Shown: piece after piece, positions 36,328 through 44,770 of the stretch
How positions within the stretch are numbered: position 1 is the first letter of the stretch
How the letters are laid out: every line of letters starts with the position of its first letter
Position numbers and translations under genes: made by a program
The notes under the pieces: model-generated
Database searches by the model: none
Seen by the model: the letters and a program-made list of their open reading frames with translations, nothing else
Told to the model about the DNA's origin: nothing
NCBI RefSeq assembly: GCF_000478825.2
Contig: NZ_CP007542.1
Span: 558,001-622,000, forward strand
Length of the DNA: 64,000 nucleotides
Origin: Synechocystis sp. PCC 6714
GTDB taxonomy: Bacteria; Cyanobacteriota; Cyanobacteriia; Cyanobacteriales; Microcystaceae
Reading direction: 5' to 3'

Positions 36328-36704
36328 TCTGGAATAGAAGTGATGGAGTCCCTTATGGGATTAGGCTACTTTTGATGGGAGCCATCGCCCTTTCTATGAC
36401 TTTCTCAGCATCCCATTTGTTTTAGTTTTCTAGTTATCCCTCTTCCGTCGATCTCGGAAACAAATTTAAACTTGAATCGCTGAGGTTCTTACCGGGTATA
36501 TCTCTCAAGATTATTTGAAGAGAAAAAATAGGAGATGGAATTTTTATTGGGTACGATCCCTAAAACCTACGCTATCAAAGAGTTTTGGTGATTTGGTCTG
36601 AAATTTCCTGCTCAGACTGACGAAAGAGGGATAAAAGATTTTTGACAAGGAGATTAAAGTTAAATTGATGAAGGATAAAATGATTTTCTAATAGTTAATT
36701 ATAA
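36328..36704. other. 377-base convergent spacer between dus and menD
   Basis: No gene is seen. It contains a 21-base sequence (36614-36634) that matches 24240-24260 at 19 positions. An AT-rich imperfect hairpin lies close to the menD stop (about 36672-36703) but has no clean T-run. Confidence 0.5.
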
Positions 36705-38495
36705 TTAGAGAAAACCTAATTCTTGAAATGGCTCATCAGCATGGCAGAATTGCGTCTGTAATGATTTTAGCCATTGGGCCTCTTGGTGGCGATCGCCAAT
36801 TATTTCTAAGACTCGGATGGGGGTAGGGCTAATTGTTTCCAATTGTTCTTTTAATGACCCAAGATCGGTAATTACGTGGTGATCCACTCCATAGGTGCCA
36901 CAAAGTTGGGCAAAATCAACCGATTGGGGAGTAGCAAAATATGTTTCAAACACATCCTCACACTGGGCAATGGGTAAGGTTTGAAAAATACCACCGCCGT
37001 TATTGTTGAGCAAGATAATAGTTAAATTACCTCGCATTTGGCTTTGATTTAAAAAGCCGTTACTGTCGTGCAATAAAGATAAATCTCCGGTTAATAACAC
37101 CGTTTGATGAATACTGCGGTGGGAAATTCCCATGGCGGTGGAAAGGGTGCCGTCAATGCCATTGGCTCCCCGGTTAACAAATATCCGATGGCGATCGCCG
37201 TTGGCAGGCCAGAAAAATTCCAGCCAGCGGACAGGCAAACTATTAGCCACCAACAAATTGGTTTGGGGCGGTAAACAATGGACTAATTGACTGACCATTG
37301 AAGGAGTATTGCCACCGGGATTTATGAAAGCAGAAGCAATTATTGCTTGACTCTTTGCCTGTTTTTCTTGCCAATTATGGGTATATTCTTTTTGGATTGA
37401 ATCAATGGGTAAAATATTAGTGTGTAAATAATCTGCCAATTGTCCTATCGTGGCAAAGGAATAAACAGTTTGCCCTTGCAGAGGATCTAAATTTTCACCA
37501 TTGCAGTTAAAAACGTAACGGGGACAATTAATAATGCTTAGCCAATTCCTTAATGCCTTGCTAGTAGGCAATTCACCAATTTGAATAATTTGTTCTGGTA
37601 CCAATTGTTCTGCCCAACTTTGACAACGGACGAGAAAGTCGTAATTGGTAATTAAAACAGTTTCTCCATCGTCATAGTTACGCAAAGAACAGAGGGCATC
37701 GCATAGTACGGGATAGTGCAATGCCTTGGCGATCGCCAAAATATCAGTTAACAGGGCGTGTGCTTCACCACCGGGAATAACCCCAACTAGAATCAAACCT
37801 ATTTTGGGGAAATCCCATGGCAGTAAAGGGACAACGGGGGAAGAAAAATTAATCGGCAAAGCTGGCCATAGTTGATTAAACTCCGTTATTCCCCAGTAAA
37901 AACTATTGGCATCAAATTTCTGCGCTAAAACCTGCACTGAGTCATCGGCGAGGGGAGCCAACGGTTCGTCAAAGGGACAGTTGAGATGAACTACCCCCAA
38001 CCTTGGCCAAAAACACTTTTGCCAACCATGGAGCACTGTTTGCCGCAAATAATGGCAAAAATCTAAACTCGCTTCCGGTAAGGCCAACTCCGTTTGCCAT
38101 TGGGGATAATGGCCATAAAGTTTGGTTTGGTCAATGGTTTGCCCCGCCCGGCAGTGACGTAATTTCGGTGGGCGATCGCCAGTGAGCACCAACAAAGGCA
38201 CCTGACTGTAGTGGGCTTCAATAATGGCTGGCAAAAAATTAGCTGCCGCTGTGCCGGAAGTACAAACTAATAACGCTGGTTTGCCTGTGCGTTTACCATA
38301 GCCCAAAGCAAAAAAACTGGCAGAACGTTCATCTAAACTAACAACGCAATCAATTTCCCCATGGCGGGCCAATGCCACCGTTAAAGGACTAGAACGGGAA
38401 CCGGGACAAATTACAGCTTGCCGGAGTCCCAACCGGAATAAGGTTTCCACCAATAAAGAGGCAGCCAAACCGTTGAGATTAGTGAAATCAACCAT
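36705..38495 (-). CDS. menD: MenD, SEPHCHC synthase (phylloquinone pathway)
   Basis: This thiamine diphosphate enzyme condenses isochorismate with 2-oxoglutarate. In cyanobacteria it makes the naphthoquinone ring of phylloquinone, the A1 cofactor of photosystem I. The 596-residue chain has the three ThDP-family domains: ICPGSRSSPLTVALARH and SLDERSASFFALGYGK at the N-terminus, a central domain, and the cofactor-binding LLTGDLSLLHDSNGFL with NNNGGGIF at the C-terminus. Its start overlaps the stop of the upstream PP2C gene by eight bases, so translational coupling is likely. I recall the same gene pair in PCC 6803 (sll0602-sll0603). Confidence 0.96.
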   Translation of the reverse strand: MVDFTNLNGLAASLLVETLFRLGLRQAVICPGSRSSPLTVALARHGEIDCVVSLDERSASFFALGYGKRTGKPALLVCTSGTAAANFLPAIIEAHYSQVPLLVLTGDRPPKLRHCRAGQTIDQTKLYGHYPQWQTELALPEASLDFCHYLRQTVLHGWQKCFWPRLGVVHLNCPFDEPLAPLADDSVQVLAQKFDANSFYWGITEFNQLWPALPINFSSPVVPLLPWDFPKIGLILVGVIPGGEAHALLTDILAIAKALHYPVLCDALCSLRNYDDGETVLITNYDFLVRCQSWAEQLVPEQIIQIGELPTSKALRNWLSIINCPRYVFNCNGENLDPLQGQTVYSFATIGQLADYLHTNILPIDSIQKEYTHNWQEKQAKSQAIIASAFINPGGNTPSMVSQLVHCLPPQTNLLVANSLPVRWLEFFWPANGDRHRIFVNRGANGIDGTLSTAMGISHRSIHQTVLLTGDLSLLHDSNGFLNQSQMRGNLTIILLNNNGGGIFQTLPIAQCEDVFETYFATPQSVDFAQLCGTYGVDHHVITDLGSLKEQLETISPTPIRVLEIIGDRHQEAQWLKSLQTQFCHADEPFQELGFL

Positions 38496-40578
38496 GCCCT
38501 ACGCTCGAATTCATCAGGCTGGAGGAAGGCTGATTTTGCCCATTATTCCCTTGGCTTAGGTTAAGTATCGCCACCGTTGCGGCCGCAATTGCCACCAGCA
38601 CTCCCCCAGCAATTAATAATTGACTAGTTTTAGAAAGGGACTGGAATTTAGCCGCTAATCCCCCTGGTGGTGGACTGGTATTTTGGTACTTTCCCATTGT
38701 TGCGAGCTGGGGAGACGGTTCTAGGGGCGGATTGAGGGGAATTTCTTCCGCCGGTAGGGGAGATTTGGGGCCAAAGGAGGGAGAAGTGAGTGATTCCCTC
38801 GGATCCTGTTCGGGCACAGAATGCTCCTGCTCCAATTCTATTTCCTTCGGTTTTGCCACTGCTTTTTTACTGAAATCGGGATAGGCGATCGCCTTGAGGC
38901 CCAATTCCGTATCCCCGGTAAAATCATCTTCTAGGGAGAGTTCTTCAGCGCTATCTTCCGTCGCCTGGGCCGCCGCTTTTTCCGCCTGGGTGGGAGTGGG
39001 AACGGAGGGGGCAATCTGGCAATGAATCAAAGCCACGGAAACATTGTCATGGCCATTAACCTGGTTGGCCAACTCTATCAATCGAGGCACTGCTTCTGCC
39101 AACGGGCGATCGCCCTGGAGCACGGGCAGGAAATCATCTTGCCAATACTGTTCCACCCGGCTATTGTCGCATAAACCATCGGAACAGAGCAAAAACAGGC
39201 AATTTGTTGGCACAATCAACCGCTGAACAATCGGATGCAGTTGGCTTGAGGGCCCCAGGCCCACCGCTTGAGTCAAAGCCCCCGATCGGGGTAATTCCAC
39301 TGCATGGTGATAGAGCATCAGTCCCAGTCGCACTTCCCGAGAAGCCACATCATCATCCACTGTCACCTGTTTGCAACTCTCCTCCGTTAACCAATAGCAA
39401 CGGGAATCCCCCACATTGGCCAGGAAAAATTGCTGAAAGTCCGCCAGGGCCATCACCAGGGTGGTGCCCATTCTTTCCCGCTCAATCCTTTCCTCTCGGT
39501 CATTGCGACGATTGAGTTGCTCGTTAACTTCTTCAATATCTTCTTTGAGATGCTGGATGAAACTGCGGATTTGCTCCGGATCGTTCATCTGCTTTTGAAT
39601 TTTGGAAATGACACGGATGGGTAAATGCTCAATCACCCACTGGGAAGCAATTTCCCCCCCTTCCTGGCCCCCTACCCCGTCACAAATCAGGGTCATGGTG
39701 TTGGCCAATTGTTGCCCTTCAATGGGGATTTCACTCACAGGGAAACAGGCATCTTCGTTATGGTCTCGACTGGGACCAGCATCGGTCAAAGCAAAAACTG
39801 TGTAGCTAAAATCGTACTGCTCCGCCAAGGATTGAATGCCCGTGTCCAATACCCGTAACAAATGATCGGCATGGGGAATTTTGCCCTGTTTTAACTTTTG
39901 CCAGAGGGTCTGACAAAAATCGGCGATCGCCGGATGGGCATCGGTCAACAAAGGTTGCCACACCCCGGCCAGATATTTTGTCTCGTAAAATTGGTGGTCG
40001 TCTAACTTCAACTCCTGGAGAAATACCTGGGGACCCTGTACCCTCAACCAATCAAATTCCAGCAGACTGGAGACCACCCCCTGGCGTTGCAATGGTTGCC
40101 AAAGGCGGACAATTTGCCACAGCCAAGTTAATTGTTGTAACGGCGAGGCATGGTGCCACATTTCCCCCAAAGAAGGTAACAAACGCTCGTAAACCGGCTC
40201 CCCTCCATCGTTTAAGGGCACTGGGCCATAATCCAACAACCAAACAGATAAGTCTTTTTCTTCATCCCAGCTGGGGAAATAGTCATATACCTCCGGCACA
40301 TTAAGCCGAAAGGGAAGGAGCTTTTGGTAGGGCAAAATGTAATCGGGAATTTCCTCCGGCCCCTCCACCCCCAAAGCCGGTGTGGTGTCCAACAATACAT
40401 GGGGCCGCACCAACAGATAACGATCCAGCAGTATTTCCCCGGGTTGGTACGCCTTGATCCATTCCCCCACCGACCACAGGTAACGTTTCAACAGAGGGGT
40501 TTGGCAGGTCTTACACCGGCGATCGCCTAGATCATTGGGGGCTTGACAATCACGGTTGGAGCAGTGGACGGTCGGCAC
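38488..40578 (-). CDS. Zinc-ribbon PP2C-type protein phosphatase with C-terminal membrane span
   Basis: A 696-residue protein. It starts with a zinc ribbon (cysteines at 6, 11, 22 and 25 in VHCSNRDCQAPNDLGDRRC and KTCQTP). A region of unknown fold (about 40-250) follows. The PP2C/PPM phosphatase domain (about 258-520) shows the metal-binding aspartates in TDAGPSRDHNEDAC, LICDGVGGQEGGE, LLCSDGLCDNS and NGHDNVSVALI. An acidic and proline-rich linker leads to one membrane span (about 652-672) close to the C-terminus. It would dephosphorylate Ser/Thr-phosphoproteins at the membrane; the target is unknown. PII, which is Ser-phosphorylated in some cyanobacteria, is dephosphorylated by a different PP2C (PphA), so I do not assign that role. 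Confidence 0.88.
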   Translation of the reverse strand: MPTVHCSNRDCQAPNDLGDRRCKTCQTPLLKRYLWSVGEWIKAYQPGEILLDRYLLVRPHVLLDTTPALGVEGPEEIPDYILPYQKLLPFRLNVPEVYDYFPSWDEEKDLSVWLLDYGPVPLNDGGEPVYERLLPSLGEMWHHASPLQQLTWLWQIVRLWQPLQRQGVVSSLLEFDWLRVQGPQVFLQELKLDDHQFYETKYLAGVWQPLLTDAHPAIADFCQTLWQKLKQGKIPHADHLLRVLDTGIQSLAEQYDFSYTVFALTDAGPSRDHNEDACFPVSEIPIEGQQLANTMTLICDGVGGQEGGEIASQWVIEHLPIRVISKIQKQMNDPEQIRSFIQHLKEDIEEVNEQLNRRNDREERIERERMGTTLVMALADFQQFFLANVGDSRCYWLTEESCKQVTVDDDVASREVRLGLMLYHHAVELPRSGALTQAVGLGPSSQLHPIVQRLIVPTNCLFLLCSDGLCDNSRVEQYWQDDFLPVLQGDRPLAEAVPRLIELANQVNGHDNVSVALIHCQIAPSVPTPTQAEKAAAQATEDSAEELSLEDDFTGDTELGLKAIAYPDFSKKAVAKPKEIELEQEHSVPEQDPRESLTSPSFGPKSPLPAEEIPLNPPLEPSPQLATMGKYQNTSPPPGGLAAKFQSLSKTSQLLIAGGVLVAIAAATVAILNLSQGNNGQNQPSSSLMNSSVGHG

Positions 40579-40708
40579 AGCATTACCCCTCGAACAAATT
40601 TCTAATCAATTTTAAGGAAATATGCAATCCTAAGAACATTTCCCAAAAGTTGTAATAGGCTAAAAGAGAAAAAACTGCCATTGTTTGCAAAATTGCCACA
40701 AGAGGATT

Positions 40709-41329
40709 ATGAGCGCTGAAGCTGTCATCGAAAACCGAGACTATACCCTAATGATCGATAAAAGCAGTAGTATGGCCACCGCTGATGATCCCAATGGTCC
40801 CACCCGCTGGGAAATAGCCCAAGCTTCGACCATTGCCCTGGCGCAAAAATGCGAAGAAATTGACCCCGACGGCATCACTGTTTATCTATTCTCTGGCCGC
40901 TTCCGTCGTTATGACAATGTTACCGCCGAGAAAGTTGCTTACATCTACGCCAACAACGAACCCATGGGGCGCACTGATCTGGCCGGTGCCCTCAAGGACG
41001 GCCTGGACAATTTTTTCCAAAGACGGCAGGCCGGACAAACTAAACCCAATGGGGAAACCTTTTTAATCATTACCGATGGGGAACCCACTGACCGCAAAGC
41101 AGTTATCCGTTTAATTTTAGAAGCGAGCCAAAAAATTGACCGGGATGAGGAATTGGCCATTTCATTAATTCAAGTGGGTAGAGATAAAAAAGCAACGGCC
41201 TTTTTCCAAGCTTTGGATGATCAATTACAGGCCGCTGGGGCTAAGTTCGACATTGTGGACACCGTTACCATTGAAGATATGCAGGGCATGACTTTGAGCG
41301 ATGTTTTGCTTAAGGCCATTACGGATTAG
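40709..41329 (+). CDS. VWA-domain protein
   Basis: A 206-residue protein that is almost all one von Willebrand factor A domain. The metal-ion adhesion site is intact: MIDKSSSM supplies the DxSxS motif, MGRTDLAGAL the conserved threonine and LIITDGEPTD the second aspartate. There is no signal peptide, so it is cytosolic. Such stand-alone VWA proteins usually mediate Mg-dependent protein contacts, for example with AAA+ ATPases or with tellurium-resistance-type partners. The start ATG at 40709 follows AGAGGA; the frame is open eight codons upstream. It is 14 bases upstream of the PBP4 gene, which suggests cotranscription. Confidence 0.85.
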   Translation: MSAEAVIENRDYTLMIDKSSSMATADDPNGPTRWEIAQASTIALAQKCEEIDPDGITVYLFSGRFRRYDNVTAEKVAYIYANNEPMGRTDLAGALKDGLDNFFQRRQAGQTKPNGETFLIITDGEPTDRKAVIRLILEASQKIDRDEELAISLIQVGRDKKATAFFQALDDQLQAAGAKFDIVDTVTIEDMQGMTLSDVLLKAITD

Positions 41330-41343
41330 GGAGTGCCCGGGCC

Positions 41344-42789
41344 ATGGTGCTAGTTTCATTCTCCCAATGGCCCAAATGCCTTGGGCTATCTCCGTTGAGG
41401 TTGACCTTGGCGGGAGTACTTACCCTTGGTTTGACCCCTGGGGTTGATGCCCAAGTCGATCGCCTCTGCGTAGGGGATTTGCAACAAAAGCTGGAAAACC
41501 ATTTACAACAACCGGAATTGAGCCGGGCCCAATGGGGCATTGCCATTCAACCCTTAGTAGAGAGTCAACCCGTTTATCAACATCAGGCCGATCGTTTTTT
41601 CATCCCCGCTTCCAACCAAAAGTTAATTACCACCGCCATGGCCCTGCAGGAATTGGGGCCGAACTTTCGCTTTACCACTCAGGTTTACCAACGGGACGGG
41701 GACAGAAAAGTACAAATTATCGCTGGCGGTGATCCCAGTTTTGATGTAGATGACCTAACGGCGATCGCCGAGGCGTTAAAAAATGCGGGCGTGGAAGTGA
41801 TTGAAGAATTAGAACTGGTGGATGTCATTGCCCCAGAAGATTACCAGCGCCCCAGTTGGGAATGGGACGATTTGCACTACGGTTATGCTCCCCCAGTAAA
41901 CGGAGCAATTTTAGCTGGCAACCAAGTTATCCTTACCCTCCACCCCCAAGCCTTGGGGGAACCATTGGGTCTTGCTTGGTCTGATCCCTTGGCTGGTGAG
42001 CAATGGCAGATTATTAACCAAACCCAAACACAACTTAACCCCAGTAAATCTCCGCAAGTACGACAAGTTTTTGGCCGGCGCCAATTAGTCATTACAGGCA
42101 GCCTGCCTCCCCAGGGGGAACCCCGGGCCATCACCTTAGCGGTGGCTGATCCCCCCCAGTATTTCCTGGCTAGCTTGCAACAAAAGTTAGCGGCACAAGG
42201 AATTTCTGTAGGGACTCAAACCGTTAGCACTGATGCTACGGCGATCGCCGGTGCTCCGCTACTGACCATAACCTCTCCTCCCCTGGGGGAATTGATCAAA
42301 ACCATTAATCAAAACAGCAATAATCTTTACGCTGAAACTTTACTCAATGCCCTGCAACCGCCACCCCATTCCCCGGACGATTGGGATAATCATTTAGAAA
42401 ATCTTGGTCTGTCATCCACTTCCCTGGGTTTCAAGGACGGTTCCGGCCTTTCCCGGCAAAATCTGGTCAGCCCCCAAACCCTGGTGCAACTGTTAATTAA
42501 CCAAGCTAAAAGTCCCACCTCGGCCATTTATCTCGACTCCCTGGCCGTTGCCGGGCGATCGGGCACTTTGCAAAGTAGTTTTACCGATACTCCTTTGGTC
42601 GAAAAAGTCTGGGCTAAAACAGGGACACTCACGGGGGTAGTTTCCCTAACCGGCTATGTGGAAAACCCACAATGGGGCACGGTAGTGTTCAGTTTTATGG
42701 TCAACAATAGTGACTTGGGAGCACCTCTGTTAAGAAAAGCCATGGAGCAGATGGTGCTTTGGACTGCCCAAGTTGAACAGTGTCAGTGA
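41344..42789 (+). CDS. dacB: D-alanyl-D-alanine carboxypeptidase/endopeptidase (PBP4 type)
   Basis: A 481-residue exported penicillin-binding protein of peptidase family S13. The signal peptide ends near PGVDAQ. The three active-site motifs are present: SxxK as SNQK in FIPASNQKLITTA, SxN as SNN in INQNSNNLYAE, and KTG in VWAKTGTLTGV. A large insert between the first two motifs (about 90-290) is typical of PBP4. It removes terminal D-alanine or cleaves cross-links in peptidoglycan. It is cotranscribed, probably, with the VWA gene. Its D-Ala substrate depends on Alr, also in this window. Confidence 0.93.
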   Translation: MVLVSFSQWPKCLGLSPLRLTLAGVLTLGLTPGVDAQVDRLCVGDLQQKLENHLQQPELSRAQWGIAIQPLVESQPVYQHQADRFFIPASNQKLITTAMALQELGPNFRFTTQVYQRDGDRKVQIIAGGDPSFDVDDLTAIAEALKNAGVEVIEELELVDVIAPEDYQRPSWEWDDLHYGYAPPVNGAILAGNQVILTLHPQALGEPLGLAWSDPLAGEQWQIINQTQTQLNPSKSPQVRQVFGRRQLVITGSLPPQGEPRAITLAVADPPQYFLASLQQKLAAQGISVGTQTVSTDATAIAGAPLLTITSPPLGELIKTINQNSNNLYAETLLNALQPPPHSPDDWDNHLENLGLSSTSLGFKDGSGLSRQNLVSPQTLVQLLINQAKSPTSAIYLDSLAVAGRSGTLQSSFTDTPLVEKVWAKTGTLTGVVSLTGYVENPQWGTVVFSFMVNNSDLGAPLLRKAMEQMVLWTAQVEQCQ

Positions 42790-42894
42790 GGGCTGGTCAG
42801 TATTTCAGCATTAAGGAATAATCAATTCTTCCCCAGAAATTTGGTCGACAGACTAACTTGCCGGGTTCAAGGGGAGTTAATTTTCCCGCCATAG

Positions 42895-43113
42895 TCAGCG
42901 TCTAGCGCTCAAACAGAGGTAGGAATCCACTACTCTACCGGTGCGCTGGCAATTAACCAAGAGATAATCACACACAGGGCAAGCGGTTTCCGTGACAATT
43001 TCCTTTTCAATCAAACACTGTTGGCGCACCGCATGGCTACCGCAGTTGGGACAGTGGATCGTCTGCTTGGCCAGGATTGGGGGGGCTTGGAGCGGTTGAT
43101 GACGAATGATCAT
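42895..43113 (-). CDS. Small double-CxxC zinc-ribbon protein
   Basis: A 72-residue protein with two CxxC knuckles, HCPNCGSHAVRQQC and ACPVCDYLLVNCQRTG, which together form a likely zinc ribbon. Two further cysteines are scattered. The ATG at 43113 is plausible, and the tail VVDSYLCLSARR is basic. I recall similar short cyanobacterial proteins annotated as replication-restart helicase-like or hypothetical, but cannot assign a function. It sits alone, with 105 bases to the end of the PBP4 gene and a long spacer upstream. Confidence 0.7.
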   Translation of the reverse strand: MIIRHQPLQAPPILAKQTIHCPNCGSHAVRQQCLIEKEIVTETACPVCDYLLVNCQRTGRVVDSYLCLSARR

Positions 43114-43566
43114 GGTAATTGCTCAGAATGTTAAAGGAATTTAATTAAAAATGAAGTCAAACGGGTTAAAGTACGGCGCTAAAAGACGATAAAATTTTTC
43201 TAAAGTTTATAAAACAAAGCAAGATTTAAGGTTGAAATAAATGGGAGACCAAAAACTATTCCCATACTGTTTGGTTTTGATCCCTACGGTAGTTAAGCCC
43301 ATTTGCGCCCGGTCAGCCCCATCCCAGCCTTGGTAACTAGCCAGGGAAAACCGCGACACCAACGAACTTTCTCAGCCCCAATGACCAACTCAGACTAAAA
43401 AGTTAACATTTGCCAGGGACTGTTTAGATTTTCTTAACTATTAATTAAGCTTTGCTAGACAATGACCATGGGACGACAAGGACCGGTTAAGTCTTTGATC
43501 CCCGGTGGTTTTCCCTTCGTTCCCTAGGTTAAGTATTTTGGATGTTCGATTGCAGAGTCTATTTAG
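43114..43566. other. 453-base spacer with a GC-richer block
   Basis: No gene or repeat copy is seen. The flanks are AT-rich, but about 43270-43400 is richer in G+C and could fold. Read on minus it would be a leader for the 72-residue zinc-ribbon gene. I found no match to a riboswitch class I know. Confidence 0.4.
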
Positions 43567-44385
43567 TTATACAAATACTCGGTGTTGTAGAGAAGGCATT
43601 TGTTGGCGCACCTGTTTGAGCCGGTCTGGATTGATTTCAGCGATCGCCAAGCCTGGTTTTTCCCCTGCATCGGCCAGGATTACGCCCCAGGGATCAATGA
43701 TCATGGCGTGGCCGTGGGTGTAGCGCCGTTCGTAGTGACGGCCCGTTTGGGCTGGGGCAATAACGTAGCAAGTATTTTCAATGGCCCGGGCCTGGAGCAG
43801 CACCTGCCAATGATCCTTGCCAGTGTAGGCGGTAAAGGCAGCAGGGACAAACAGGACGTCGGCCCCTTGGCGGGAAAGATAACGATACAGCTCAGGAAAA
43901 CGAACATCGTAGCAAATGGATAAACCCAAATTGCCAAAGCTGTCGGAATGGTACACAGGAGGATATTTTTGCCCAGCCATCACCGTAGCGGATTCCCAAT
44001 AGGTATTACCGTCGGGTACATTGACATCAAATAAATGGGCTTTGTGGTACCGGGCCAACTCCTGGCCATTGGGGGCAATCAAGGTGGCTGTGTTATAGGC
44101 TTTCCCTGTTTCCCCCGCCACTGGGAAAGGAAATCCCCCCGCCAGGATAGTCACTTGGAACCGTTGGGCCATGGTTTGCAAAAATTTCTCTGTTGCCGTG
44201 GCGATCGCCGAGGCCTGTTCCAGCTTTTCAGTCTCATTGCCCAAAAAAGCAAAATTCTCCGGTAAACCCACCAATTCTGCCCCCTGTCGCACCGCTAGAT
44301 CGATCAACTCCTCTGCTTCTTGTAAATTCTCGTCTAGGTTGGGGCGGCTGGTCATTTGTAGGGCAGCGGCTAAATAGGGTTTCAT
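43567..44385 (-). CDS. Nitrilase-superfamily hydrolase (Nit family)
   Basis: A 272-residue carbon-nitrogen hydrolase. The catalytic triad is visible: glutamate in GLPENFAFLG, lysine in YHKAHLFDV and cysteine in SICYDVRFPELYR. The sequence resembles the Nit1/Nit2 branch, which hydrolyses omega-amides such as deaminated glutathione or 2-oxoglutaramate. Repair of damaged metabolites is therefore the best inference. The length fits a single-domain member. It is divergent from metG with 385 bases between the two starts. I recall Sll0601 as the PCC 6803 counterpart. Confidence 0.9.
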   Translation of the reverse strand: MKPYLAAALQMTSRPNLDENLQEAEELIDLAVRQGAELVGLPENFAFLGNETEKLEQASAIATATEKFLQTMAQRFQVTILAGGFPFPVAGETGKAYNTATLIAPNGQELARYHKAHLFDVNVPDGNTYWESATVMAGQKYPPVYHSDSFGNLGLSICYDVRFPELYRYLSRQGADVLFVPAAFTAYTGKDHWQVLLQARAIENTCYVIAPAQTGRHYERRYTHGHAMIIDPWGVILADAGEKPGLAIAEINPDRLKQVRQQMPSLQHRVFV

Positions 44386-44770
44386 GAAAATTCCTTGTCA
44401 GAAAGAGGCAGTGGGGGCTAGCAGTTCATTTTATCCTGATCGGGTATAGGGAAGGAACTCGCTCCAAAAAAGGGAGAAGGGGCTTCACATCTTAAGATAT
44501 TATGGAGAAAAACTTCCTTAAAGTTCTGCTTTTGCTAAACTAAAGTCCCCCGCTTTTTAAGATTGTAAATTTACACATATTTTTAAGGATCTGTTTTTAC
44601 CCTCACTGATAAGAATTTCTAAGGAGAATAACAAGATTTACTTAACAGTTCCCCTTGGCAATCTACTCCCCAGAGTTTAGCGAGGTAACCATTAATATTG
44701 ACCATCCCAGGCACGGTGGTTAACCCAAATAAATATTCTCCATTGCACTTTTACAAACTTTTTTGCTCGA
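44386..44770. other. 385-base divergent spacer upstream of metG
   Basis: It holds the promoters of the nitrilase gene and metG. I see no RNA gene, no repeat copy and no recognisable T-box or S-box features. The metG side is AT-rich. Confidence 0.45.

Noticed and set aside
43330-43400. TPP-riboswitch-like CTGAGAAAG on the minus strand
   Set aside because: Other conserved TPP elements are missing and the neighbouring gene has no thiamine link.
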